Both the position numbers and the translations under genes were made by a program. The notes beneath the pieces were generated by a model. The model was not told where the DNA came from, searched no databases, and saw nothing but the letters and a program-made list of their open reading frames with translations. DNA of 64,000 nt. Origin: Amborella trichopoda (taxonomy: Eukaryota; Streptophyta; Magnoliopsida; Amborellales; Amborellaceae). Where the stretch lies: contig NW_006498122.1 in NCBI RefSeq assembly GCF_000471905.2, positions 2,340,121 to 2,404,120 on the forward strand, given 5' to 3'. Shown piece by piece: positions 24,749-36,070 of this stretch (position 1 is the stretch's first letter; each line of letters opens with the position of its first letter).

Positions 24749-25566
24749 TTCTCCTTAAAAAGTAAACGGTCTCAGAGTATGCAATCCCTTGATAATATCA
24801 TCCCTGAAATGGGGGCAGTTTGGTATTTCCTAACAAAATAATACATGTACCCGAATGGTAGTTTGGGCCTTTCTTAAGAAAACAATTCAAATTTTCAGTA
24901 AAATGCATTTTAAAAATAACTATTTTGTGGGTAAGTTGGTTGATCTAAGACTGGTGTTTTATATCGTGACTTCATCATTTTATTGTTTTTTTATTTATCA
25001 TAAAAACCATAATAGTGGAATTTTTCAATGGTATGGAAAAATTTTAAACATAATATTTTACCAAAAAATGCAGTTATGTTAGAAATTTTCAAACGAGTCA
25101 AAACACGTGAGCTTTGATCCATGGTTATTTTTTATCATTTTGTGCGAACACGCATTTTGAACACGAGCTCTATATTGTATTTATCATGCATTTAAAACTG
25201 AATAAACAAAATTTAATGGAAATCTGCCACTTTTCAAGATTTTTTTTAATATTTTTTTTTTTTAAACTTTGGATTTTTTTTAATACCATTTGGAGGTAAA
25301 CATCACTATCACAAAGATTATTCCATATGGTTTTGCATCATTGTTAGATAAGCAATCACATTTCATGCATTGAAGTCTAACCTAGGAATTGACTTATTCA
25401 TCACTAGAAATCAACTTCAAATACACAAACGCGGAGAGGGAGGGAGGGAGAAGAAAAGGAGGAAGCTCAAAATTGAAGTGAAACATGGAGAGAGAGAGAG
25501 AGAGAGTGAGAGAGTTCTAGGTTGCATGAATGAAAGTAAAAATTGATGGCTTTAATAGGAGATAAG

Positions 25567-25836
25567 TAGGGGTGATAGTGGACCCGGACCCGACTTAGGA
25601 CTCGATTGGGTGGTTTACCCCTCACGTCTTGGTTCGGGTATGGGTTAAAAAATTGGACTCGGTGGGTCGGATCCAGGTCTGGTAATATTTTCTGGGTCGC
25701 AATATATGAAATATATTTAAATATAGTTAAATACATAGATATTTTATTTTTTGGGTCAGGTTTGAGTTCGGGTTCCATACTATATTTTTGGGTCTAGGCC
25801 TAGACGCAAACCCGACCTGACCCGTTACCGCCCCTA
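25567..25836. mobile_element. hAT-type MITE, TAGGGGTGGCAA family (copy 1)
   Basis: Starts TAGGGGTGATAGTGG and ends TTACCGCCCCTA, inverted to each other. The flanks GAGATAAG (25559-25566) and GTGATAAG (25837-25844) match at 7 of 8 positions, the 8-bp duplication expected of hAT elements. The interior repeats GGGTC/CCCGACC-type motifs and is non-coding. Length 270 bp. Confidence 0.75.
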
Positions 25837-26246
25837 GTGATAAGATGAGGAAAAGTAGCATGGTGAGCTGGTCATGTACAACGTAGACTTAATACAACAC
25901 TGGTTAGAATGTGCAATTTGGTTCAAGTGAAGCTTTAAAAGAAAAAAAAAACCCAAAAGAATATGGTAGAAGTAGTGAGAAAATATAACATGCATTTTGA
26001 GCATGTGACCTTTGGTAGAGAAAAATAGAGGAATATCATTCAATCGACCTAAATTATTGAGATAAAGATTAGAAGACAATGATGAAAAGGACGGGGGTGA
26101 AAAAAAGATTTGGATAATTGTTGGAGAAAGAAACTATAATTGTTATTTATAAATTATTATTGTTTTTTTTGTTATTATTATTAAATTATCTATATTTTCA
26201 AAGCGAAGAGATTTTAAAAGTGGAAAGCCAAGGTCCACAACAACAA

Positions 26247-26336
<90 letters not shown>
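26247..26336. repeat. (CAT)30 microsatellite
   Basis: Thirty uninterrupted CAT units, 90 bp. In the element's own orientation it is (ATG)30 and forms the 3' tail of the adjacent RTE copy. The polyhistidine open frame read across it is not a gene. Confidence 0.95.
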
Positions 26337-26338
<2 letters not shown>

Positions 26339-26380
26339 CTTCAGCCACATGAATCCTAGTCGTTATTCTACTCTATCAAG

Positions 26381-26874
26381 CAGTGTTGTTATATTTGCTG
26401 AAGATTTCGGTTTTTCCCTAGCCACTTAAGCGAAGCAAATAGTGGCGATGTTTCGGAAGATATTTCGCCATTCAGAACAAAATTGCGGCGTCATCAAGCA
26501 TAGGGTGAGGTGAGAGAGCAAGGAGCCCTGAGTCCAACTAATATGATGCGTGTGTTTCACCAAGATTTCACGGCTCCTCATCCTTTTCAATAAGTACCAT
26601 CTCTCTTGCCTTTGTAAAACGTCCTTTACTTTTATTAAAATAAACCTCTTCATCATGTGAAAGGATGGTTATATCCTCACAGGCTAAAATAAATTGACTG
26701 ACTTTTTTTTTCTTTTTATTATTTTAATATATTTTTATACATAAACGTACACTTTATTTATATCAACTTAAAAATAAAAGTATGAAATCTTTCCCATAAA
26801 TTTACCGAACCACCGAATTGTTTCATTTTTATAACTAAACCACATAGGGCTCCGAAGTGAATTTGACAACATTG
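26381..26874. mobile_element. hAT-type MITE inserted in the RTE copy
   Basis: The left end is CAGTGTTGTTA and the reverse complement of the right end is CAATGTTGTCA. The element is flanked by a perfect 8-bp duplication, CTATCAAG at 26373-26380 and 26875-26882. Removing it joins the two halves of the RTE sequence (CTCTATCAAGGGG-type), as seen uninterrupted at 1973. Length 494 bp, no transposase. Confidence 0.85.
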
Positions 26875-27954
26875 CTATCAAGGGGCGTACCTCAATAAGG
26901 TCATGAGTCGCTGTATCTTTTTCCCACTACTTCCAATTATGTTCTTTTAGGCCTATTTCTTGCTTTTTTTTAACCTTCCACTAGAATCAATTCGCACCTT
27001 CTAATAGGTATTGTATTGGATTTGTATTGCATATCACCAACCCACCTAAATCTACTTTCTCTCAACTTATCTCCTATTAATGTCACACCTAAGTTCTCTC
27101 ATATGTATTCATTTCAAATTCTTTCCTTTCTTGTTTTGCCACTCATCTATTTCAACATCTTCATCTCAGTTGCACTCATAGGCTTATGGGTATGTTATTT
27201 CTTTACCGTTCGACATTCCGTCCCAAAAGCAAAGCTAGTCTCACAATTGTCCTATAGAACCTCTCCTTCAACTTCATTAGTATACGACAATCACATAAAA
27301 CTACAATTGCACTTCTTCACTTCATTCACCCAACTCTAATCTATGTGTGACATCTTCCTCAATCTTTTTATTTTTCTAAATTATGAACTCAAAATATTGG
27401 AAGTGCACTCTCTCTTTATTTATTTTTTACCACCACTCTTAACTACTTCCCCGTATCTACTTCTATTATTACTAAACCTACATCTATGGTCCAAATCAAT
27501 GTGGTACTCAAAAGAGACAGATGCATCCCATAGATTTGAATAGCCAAATAGCATATTATTTTCCCACGAGAGCCATGAGAAATAAATAAGAAAGAAATCC
27601 CAATATATTATGTAGTTATTATGATATTATTATGCAATTGTTATTATTGGGGGCCCAAGTGAGTGGAAGAAGGTTAACAAAGACCCAGCCCATTTTCAAA
27701 GCACCAATTCACTTTGACAACTGCTTGTCCACTTATAAAAGTCTCCCAAAAAGCATTTGAGAAAAAAAAAAATTCAAGGTAAAGATCCAAACAAAGTAGA
27801 GATCATCGGATATTTTTTTGTCTTTAATTTTGCTATTATAGATTAAAAATTATTTTAAACTTTACCATTCATTATTGGGATATTAATCAGAAATATCTTT
27901 ATTTGATAATTTTCAAAAATATTCAAAGAACGATAATTTTCAAAAATATTCTAT

Positions 27955-28330
27955 TAGGTGCCTAACCAATACGCCCCAAAACCCTTGGGTGATGGATACT
28001 CGAAAAGTTAGACTTTTAAACCACTTAAGATCTCGTTACATACCACCACGCTCCGCAGTCGACATCTTTGGCGGGCTCTCACTCTATGGTGGCTCTTACT
28101 CTATTCAGGTGGCCCTTTCCACATGTAGCCTTTCTAGGATTGACGTCCTCAACGGCTCTCACTCTCTCACTATGATTATATTCAGGTAGCCCTTTCCTAA
28201 GATTTGAACCTGGGTTGCAATGATTGTTCTAATACCAAATGTTAGGTACCTAACCAATATGCCCCAAAACCCTTGGGTGATGGAAACTCGAAACGTTAGG
28301 CTTTTAAACCACTTAGGATCGTTACATATT
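27955..28330. repeat. Unit of about 200 bp bounded by about 85-bp direct repeats
   Basis: Two copies of a stretch containing CCTAACCAATACGCCCCAAA, CCCTTGGGTGATGGA and CTTTTAAACCACTTA lie near 27958 and 28245. Between them is GGCGGGCTCTCACTCTATGG and related repeats. The direct-repeat layout could be a short terminal-repeat element or a tandem duplication. No coding sequence. Confidence 0.55.
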
Positions 28331-28711
28331 CAAATTCTTTGAAAACTACGATCCATTCTTTAACTACTTGTAACTTTTTAACTTAAAAAATGCACTTCAA
28401 AATTTTATCAGAACCGTGAGAGTCCAATGCCAAACTCCCACACCTCAAATAGACATGAGTGAAAAATTACATCATTTGAAAGCTGACTGCATCAGTCATA
28501 TTCGCTAAAGCTCATGAAAATGTCAAGATAATCCGCTAAAATTTCCTTAGAATTGCCTCCCCAACCTAAAGGGCCAGGTTCCTTTAGGGCATTGCCAAGA
28601 AAGTTAAACTCAAGGAATTTTCAAGAGGAACCCCTTTGATGATAGGTTGTTGGAATACATTGCTGGCTATTCTTTCTTTTTACTGCTGGCCACTATTCCT
28701 CTTTCATATAA

Positions 28712-29090
28712 GGGAAAGGTTTATATAAGGGTATGGCCCTAAACAATCAAATTAAGGCGCACATCAAAAATTCACTTGAGGAGGTTATTTTGATGCCGAA
28801 ACACCCTCAATTCGATAATCCCGACCTCTAGATGTATGGACATGAGAAAACAATAGATTTTAAGTTTTGAAAATTATGCATCTTGTAATGTATTATCTAG
28901 ACCGTCAATTTTCAAGTATTCAAAGATTTGCTTGATCTATCCCATTTTTTAATCTTTAAATTTTATAATTCAAGACGAAAATAAAATTTAATGTCGTCAT
29001 AAAGATTTCTGATACTGAATATTGCAGCATTATTTGAAGGTGCGCCTTACTTTGATTGTTTAGGGCCTGAGCCTTGTACAAACCACACCC
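28712..29090. mobile_element. Mutator-like MITE (379 bp)
   Basis: Left end GGGAAAGGTTTATATAAGGG, then CCCTAAACAATCAAATTAAG. The reverse complement of the right end starts GGGTGTGGTTTGTACAAGGC, then CCCTAAACAATCAAAGTAAG. Flanks TTCATATAA (28703-28711) and TTCAAATAA (29091-29099) match at 8 of 9 positions, the duplication size of Mutator-like elements. Non-coding. Confidence 0.8.
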
Positions 29091-29235
29091 TTCAAATAAA
29101 TTACTATGCTATCTAACCTTGAAACTCTCAAGCTTGAAGACCCCATAAATCACAAGATCTCAAATCCTCTCTTAGTATCTCACTACTTGATTGAACCCCC
29201 CCAAATATCTACTCTTTCTTTCCTTGCATATGCCC

Positions 29236-29535
29236 CTAAAATAGGGGCACATCCTCCAAAGAAGATGGGACTTTCAAAATTAATAGACCCATCACTAGCA
29301 ACCTAAACCAATGGAATAGGAAGGTCCAGGAAGACCCTAAAGAATCTTCTTGCAAAGAAGTTCTGTAAAGGGAAAAGTCTAGACAGTCCCATTCAAAAGC
29401 AGTTGTCTTCCAAAAATCCATCTTAGCAATGGATTTAGGATCGGAAACACATCTTATGAGAGCAGCAGCTGTAGCTGTGGTGGGAGGTACATAGTTTCGG
29501 AAATCTTTCTCTACAATCTTATTGCATATCCAAAC
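29236..29535 (-). other. Unrecognised 99-codon open frame, possible exon or gene fragment
   Basis: After an acceptor-like GTGGGCAG the frame reads VWICNKIVEKDFRNYVPP, TTATAAALIRCVSDP, KSIAKMDFWKTTAFEWDC and on to a TAG at 29236. The composition is protein-like and unlike the flanking repeats, but no family was recognised, no ATG starts it and no partner exons were found. It may be a relic of a host gene. Confidence 0.22.
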
Positions 29536-29593
29536 CTGCCCACTTCACAAGTGTTGTTGCTTATAGTCACTCTTCAAGATTACATAATACAAT

Positions 29594-30074
29594 CATCATC
29601 ACAGCTTTTTTCCAATTAATTGGGGTCGGCTATACAAATTCTAGTCAACCATTCTATTCTGTGAAGGGTCATACCCCCCAGTGAATTCTCAAATCTCCAT
29701 ATCTTTTCTCACTGCTTCCAACCATGTCTTTTTGGGCATACCCCTTGTCCATTTTGAACCTTCCGCTTAAACTAACTTGCACCTCCTAACAGGTGTTATA
29801 CTGGGTCTGCGCCACACATGGCCAACCCACCTAAGTTTATTTTCTCTCATCTTATCGCTTATTGGTGTCACACCTAAATTTTCCCAAAATGGATTCATTT
29901 CAATTTGTATCCATTCATGTCTTGCTACTCATCTAAATCAACATCCTCGTATCCGCTACACTTATTCTAAAAGGCATATTATCTTTTGACTGCCCAACAT
30001 TCTGTCCTATAGTACAAAGCTGGTCTCACAACTGTCTTATAAAACTTGCCTTTCAACTTCATTGGTATGTGAAA
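29594..30074 (-). mobile_element. RTE-type LINE 3' end with intact target duplication (copy 4)
   Basis: A short (ATG)n tail, then CCAATTAATTGGGGTCGG and the decayed end of the RTE ORF on the minus strand. GATTACATAATACAAT (29578-29593) and GATTGCATAATACAAT (30075-30090) match at 15 of 16 positions and bound it exactly. About 480 bp, 5'-truncated. Confidence 0.85.
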
Positions 30075-30090
30075 GATTGCATAATACAAT

Positions 30091-33000
30091 ATACAAACAA
30101 ATCAAGCATGACGACCGAGACCTTAGTTGCTGCCACATTCCACAATGCTTGAAAAAATAAAAACAAAAACAAGCAACAAAATCAGCAAAAAACATACCGT
30201 GAGAGTTGCCCAAATTACCTCCAAGGACTCGGTTCACCCCACAAAGGATCTCCCATCGTCACTAACACCATGACTTAGGCAAATTCATGTCCTAAAGATT
30301 TTTATGGGGAATCTATAAAGATCTCAAAAACCTTGCAGAACATGACTCTCAGGATATCTCCTTTTCTACAGCGCGTTCTCTACCTCCTAAGGTCTCCTTT
30401 TTCTTTCCCATGCAGCCCTCTTGAAGTTCTTCATTTTCTCTTTTCTTGAATGCCCCTAGGGATCCTCTGACTTTCTTTACACGTACAGGCCCATGAGAAT
30501 CATTTTTCTCTAATCTTTAGCCCATAGAGAACATCTTTCTCTAATGCACAACTTGAGTAGCCCACAGAGAACTTCTTTCTCTTTTCACGTACATGGAGTA
30601 ACATGTAGAGAACACCTTTCTTTTTTCTCAAACTTTGGCAGTAGATATGGAACTCTAGGCATCACATTGTGGCACCCTACCACCCTGACCACCCAAGCCT
30701 AGAGCCCCTTCCTAGAAAACCTTTTTCTACCTTGAACTTGCAGCAGCCTTAGAGAGTCCTTATCTCCCTTTTTCACACTCGAACAGCCCTCTAAGAACAT
30801 CTCTGTTTTCTTCTCTCTTATATGAATGATGTGGTGACTGAAAGGCTACCCCATTGGTCTTTAGGCCAGGCAAGTCAGGAGGAACACAAATGTTGTTCCA
30901 AGGTTAGAATGTGGTCAAGATAAGGAGTTTTCTGGTTGCAGCAGAGAGCAGCATGTGATGGAGAATGAGAAATAAAGGGTATCTGCATATGCGAAATAAG
31001 AAGAAGTACATGGGCCAACATGTGATACTCAAGGAAGATCTCTTCAAGCATCGACAACTAGAAAAGATAACAAAATAGAATAATATAAAGCGATCATTCA
31101 TAAAACTCAAAATATTAATTTCCAGTTTTTCTACTGCCAAGCTCTTAGAAATGGTATATCAGGTCAATGGGATCCCCTTGTATCGTACAAAATCCACTTG
31201 ATGGCACCTTAATTAAGATGAACTATTAAGGGAGTATCCTTCAAACTAAACTAAACTAATATGGCCACTTCCTAATAGGAAATGAGGGCAATGCATTTAT
31301 CCATGCAATAATAAATGGTTCAGCAATGAAATCCCTCGAAACTCCTGAATGAAAAAGTCCCTTTTTAACTTCCTTCTAGACAAAATAATCCCTCTATCTA
31401 GATGAAAAAATGCCCGATTTTTAAGTCCAAACTAGGTTTGAGTGCCAGCCTCCAAACATCATCACCAAAACAAATTCCTTAAAGGACCTGTATCTTTGCT
31501 ATTAAAGGTTTTCTTCCCCAAGATAACCGTCTGGTCATGACACTCCTGCTACACACATTGACCATGGTCATGGACTTACGGTATTGAAAAAAACTAGATA
31601 TCATGCAGCCTTTCCTATGTCACATAACCTGATTTTCTTCCCACGAACTTATTTATCTCGCATTAAATATTCTGATAAACAACGATGCCTTTCTTCCCCA
31701 AAACGTCCTTGTTCATACCTTGAACTTCTACCTTGACATATTGCGCTTCTAATGAAATCTAAAATGGCCCAGCCATAATGGGAAACTCTGACCACTATCT
31801 TGCTCCATACTCTTAAACTTGGGTGTTCTAGCCGCATAATTTAGACTCTATGTCGTCAAACCCTGTCCCTGTCTAACAGACTTTGCTTCCAACAAGAAAG
31901 TTCCATTATCCAAAATTGGCTTGGGCAAGTTTTTGTTTTTTATGATAAATTACAGTTTGGGAAAGCTTTTCTTTCCGGGTAAACTTTATATGTGCTCTAG
32001 GTGCATAACGAGTCAATCGACTCAAGTAATTACTCGGTCTTCTTGGTTACTTGTCCAAATAAAAAACAACAAACTAGATAATTCTAGCCAATACCACCAA
32101 CTTTTTCATTTACAAAATAGTATACTATAAAATGATCATTCATGAAACTTGAAATATTAATTTCCAATTTTTCTACATCCAAGCTCTTAGAAATGCTATA
32201 TCAGGTCATCACGGGTAGCAATTTCCAACCATGCCTCGGTTTATGACCTACCAAGTCCACTTGGGTAGCCTTATATGATTCTAAGCAACATAAAGAATTC
32301 CGTTTATGGTGGGAATCGAGCACCAGGCTTGATTTTTCAGAGAATCAACCATTTATGGGGAAACATCCCAGGATAAAATCCCATACCACTGATCTACCCA
32401 AAAACTTACATATAAAAAAATAAAAAACAAAAAAAAAAAGAAAGAGGAAAAGGTCAACTATGGTGACTTCATTATCGAGAAAGAAAGGTGTTTCAAGAAA
32501 ATGGCATAAAGACCCATATCAGGGGGTAGCTAACAGTGATATATAAGGTATTCGACATTATAAATTTGTCAAATACTTTTTAAATACTTATTTAAAATAA
32601 CAGATTTATAACATATATTAAATAGTTTTCCTTTATGAAATTTTCGAATCCTATAGTCAGCCTTTACACCACCATGCATCGACCGATATATTTTGAAAGC
32701 ATTATGGACTATGTCTGTCAATTTCTACCAAATACCTGTAGCGCTCATCATATCGTGATGGGCTGAGCCCAAGCAGGCAGATAGATCAGCTGATATACCT
32801 GATATGATCACAGTTTTTTTTAATCTCAGCTGCCAATATTGGAAACAGATTTGAACATTTGTGCTTACATTATGGAATGGAGAACCATTCAGTTTGTAAG
32901 TCTTGGAAACTTGATTGGAGGCCATTAAATCAGGGGTAGCAATCTAGCCAAATGCTCAAGGTAAGGTAATTACAGATTCTTCCACACCTTCAGGAGCAGC

Positions 33001-34117
33001 AAGACCTGCCTCTATCCCCACTAACTTGCTACTGTGATATATTACTAATCAATATAAGTTAGAGTTCTTTACTTAGGAGTAGGAACCTTATCTAGGACGA
33101 CCACTCTCCCTCTAGGATCTTGATTCCAACACTGCAACTCCAACCAAACCTCATTCATTAGCTGCTTCTCTACATTGGCTTTCTTCTATTCCTGATTGTG
33201 TCCCTTCGCCCACTCCCTACATTTGCAGTTCTTCTTCTACTAGTTCTGATAACTGGTTATCCCATGTAAAAAAAAAAAGCACGCTTCAACCCCAAATTGG
33301 TAATTTATGTTCTTTCACTAGCATTCTTGAAAGTGAAATCCTAGAATTGGAATTTTTTGTGTTACACATCCTAAAGTTTGGGTTCCCTTTACCTTGTCTC
33401 AATTTACGTATCCCTGCACATCAGAGTCCCAATAAAATTGGTGGGCCAAAAAGCAATATCCGGACCTTCATGAACTAGATAAAAACCCAATGTTTTGAGA
33501 TCAACTTTCCTTGTCTGTTCAACCCATTAGGCACTCTTGCACCAGAAAGCAGCCTCATACATTCTTTACAGCAAGCCACCAGCTGTGCTTGCTAATGTAT
33601 CCTTCGTATCTCATCTTAAGTTAGATCCCTCCTCCACAAATGCACCTTTCTTGGTTATCCTGCTACTAGGAAGTGACATAAATGCTTTGGCCCCAGAAAA
33701 AAAATCTATTTTGGTCTCAAGAATGGTTGTTCTTTCTGATCATTGAGTCTAGTTCTTGCCATCTAATGATAACATCTCTCCATGAAGGGAGACAGCTTCC
33801 GTAAGGAAATTGCAGCTGAGATACTCTATCTCTCAGATAGAAGTTCCTTGAATCTAAAAAGAATAAAAGAAACTAGAGAAAAGAAAGTAAAGACATGAAA
33901 GAAGTTGAACCTCAAGAGCATACCCGATGAGACGGTTGAAGAGAGAGTTATTTATCCTCTGACTGCATTACTTCTACCCACGAGGCCATTATTCCTCGAA
34001 GTAGGTTCAATTTTATCATCCTCATATCAATGCATTGGGCGTTGTGGTCCATTCATTGAACATCATGCTTACTCCAACTTCTTTGACAGGTTAGCATGGG
34101 TTGTGAGCCCACAACCT
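30091..34117. other. Intergenic DNA without recognised genes
   Basis: No host gene recognised. 30480-30650 holds a degenerate minisatellite with recurring CCACAGAGAAC-type motifs and TTTCTCTTTT. A roughly 130-150 bp direct repeat occurs at 31081-31210 and 32122-32270. Several 60-75 codon open frames on both strands show no domain and are treated as chance. Confidence 0.45.
31081..32270. repeat. Direct repeat pair about 1.04 kb apart
   Basis: 31081-31210 and 32122-32270 share CGATCATTCAT/TGATCATTCAT, AATATTAATTTCCA, CAAGCTCTTAGAAATG and TATATCAGGTCA, then a TCCACTTG motif. This is a dispersed repeat or a local duplication; no terminal structure was defined. Confidence 0.55.
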
Positions 34118-34241
34118 GAGGATTCATAAAAAATTTTGACAAAGTTTTACATTGGCTGCCTACCTAACAGAACCCACTTCCTTTATCCAAGCTTGGGATG
34201 AGTTAAGGGAAAGTTTAAGGTCCTTACCCTTCTTAGACTAC
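34118..34241 (-). mobile_element. Short retroposon (SINE-like or truncated LINE tail), copy 1
   Basis: A 124-bp segment containing TTGGCTGCCTACCTAACAG, CCACTTCCTTTATCCAAGC and GTTAAGGGAAAGTTTAAGGT is flanked by an exact 15-bp duplication, GTGAGCCCACAACCT, at 34103-34117 and 34242-34256. It is related to 42747-42860, which has its own different duplication. No tRNA-like boxes were seen. Orientation is inferred from the A-rich end on the minus strand. Confidence 0.65.
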
Positions 34242-35141
34242 GTGAGCCCACAACCTAAAGGTTTAAATATGAGCTCAATGCCAGGAGGCTAAAGGCGATT
34301 AGCTTAAGCACATTGGTAGCTTCACATATGCAACAGAAATTCCCTTAGAATTTAAGTCATACAGCTGCTCAACAATCTAGAAAATTGCCTAGTAGCAAGG
34401 TAAAGAAATAAACAAGTATCCTAATCAAGTGATAAGACAAAATAAGAACAATGGCCTCAATAACTTGTTTAATGTGGAGGGTCGAGTCTATTATTAAGGA
34501 AGCTGCAATTGAGAAACTAGAAACAATTAAATTTACAAAAAGATATCAGCATGAAGGGTCAGTCACATGACTATGAATCAACTGTTCCATGAGCAAACAT
34601 AACATATTGATGTGGATTCTCATAATTTAAGGAGACCTGGAGAAGGAAATAACAAAAAACAAAATATCAAATTTTATATCAATAGAAAATAAAGTCAAAT
34701 ATCGATCAATTAAAAAAGTAAGTCCAGTAGGTTTCTGCCAAGGAACACGAAAACGATGAATTCAATTTCTTGGCTGGCAACTTCAGAATGTTAAATGTGC
34801 ACTCTTCCATCCGATGTAGCATGCTCCTAGGTGATTCTAAGTTTACTGCCAATAAAATATGCTACCTTCATACCTTACGTTCTTAATCATTTCATGCTCC
34901 CACATTCATAATGAATGTGGCACAATTTGGAAACAAGGGGTTGGTATCATTCACTCACATATATTAGCCTCCCAAGAAAAGTTCATAGAGCACTCCAACC
35001 CATCTAACCCATCTACATTGTAGCAGAATAGCTCTGAAAAACAAGTCTTGATTCAGCCTACAAAATTACAAGGAACTAAAGAAGCCAAAATCATTCGATT
35101 GTGTAAAAGTGAAGGAGAGACAAAGCAAAATAAATATAATC

Positions 35142-35426
35142 TCAAGCCATGTCTCGGTTGGTGATGAAGGTTCCAACAGCTTTTAACCAGCGCATCAGAT
35201 GGCGATGATCTTTTACGTAAAGCCAGGCCTGTAGGAAAGCAAATAGGCTTTCATTCACGCCACGCTCGTCCAAGTATTCGTAGAGGCCATCCCGTAGTTT
35301 CGCATCGAGATCTCTACAACAACCCAGTTCTTGAAAGTTAAAATTAATGGGTCAAAAAAGTGAAAGTGAAGTGATATGAGATGGTGATTATGTGAAACTT
35401 GGTAGCTAACATTTGGAGGGGACAAT

Positions 35427-35463
<37 letters not shown>

Positions 35464-35894
35464 TGATTACAGGAAACTTGCAGGCTGGTACTCAGAAGGG
35501 ACACCAATGAAGCTAGGTGGGGAGCGGTTGGTGTTTCTAGGTCTGATAGAAACGGCTTGAATCCCCATGGCGTCGGGGTAAAGAGCACACAGAAAATGGA
35601 GGGAATTGGAGCGATCAGTTCTCGTGAAATGCGCATGAAGGAGGAGCTGCTTTATGTCTTCATCTCCATTTTCTTCACCTTGCTCCGGCTGGTGTTGGGC
35701 TTCAGAGGGGAGAAGGTTGGCCAGTCGCATAACAGAGAGCTGGATATCCTCATTGTCACTGTAAGACCTTCGAAGAACTGGGCCATCATTGTCTAGAGCC
35801 CCTTTCATGATGGAGAAGGGAGAAGGAGGGTTAATTTTCTGCAGCACAAAAACATCAGAACAGCTTTCAGAAACCACATGGGAAAAAGAGGAGA

Positions 35895-35930
<36 letters not shown>

Positions 35931-36070
35931 CAGACAGAGAGAGAGAGACTAACAGGGGGTGGATTCATCTTGGAGACCTCAAAATAATGGTCTTTGAGAG
36001 AGCGGAGTAAGACAGAGTCGATTGCTGATGATGAGGAAAACCACCGATGACCAGCTGCCCTTAACAACAT
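35142..36070 (-). CDS. Mitochondrial glycoprotein family protein (p32/MAM33/C1QBP type)
   Basis: A complete gene of three exons, 35954-36070, 35471-35838 and 35142-35313, giving 218 residues. Residues 1-25 (MLLRAAGHRWFSSSSAIDS...) look like a mitochondrial presequence: Arg- and Ser-rich, no acids before Asp18. The acidic middle (QPEQGEENGDED) is followed by LHFLCALYPDAMGIQAVSIR and, at the C-terminus, DLDAKLRDGLYEYLDERGV and LMRWLKAVGTF, the conserved family core. The family forms acidic ring trimers in the matrix; in plants its role is poorly defined. Intron 1 is only 115 bp and is almost pure CT repeat on the coding strand; intron 2 carries a (GA)15-type tract (about 35430-35460). Exon 2 joins exon 3 through CT|A at a GTAATC donor, chosen because it alone keeps the frame and the expected PASFLDLD join. 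GA tracts upstream of the ATG form the leader or promoter. Confidence 0.9.

Larger units (their letters stand above)
26247..27487 (-). mobile_element. RTE-type LINE 3' portion with (ATG)30 tail (copy 3), interrupted
   Basis: On the minus strand this reads as the decayed C-terminal part of an RTE ORF followed by the 3' end and a 30-unit ATG tail (CAT at 26247-26336). It is the longest of the four copies and is split by a hAT insertion at 26381-26874. GGTCCACAACAA at 26232 and GGTCCAAATCAA at 27488 match at 10 of 12 positions and may be its target duplication. The ORF is out of frame in several places. Confidence 0.7.

Noticed and set aside
26118-26429. 103-codon frame with a long histidine run
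   Set aside because: It is the (CAT)30 tail of an antisense RTE copy and runs into a hAT insertion; not a gene.
33060-33420. Ser/Pro-rich plus-strand reading
   Set aside because: Interrupted and without a recognisable domain; too weak to call any element.
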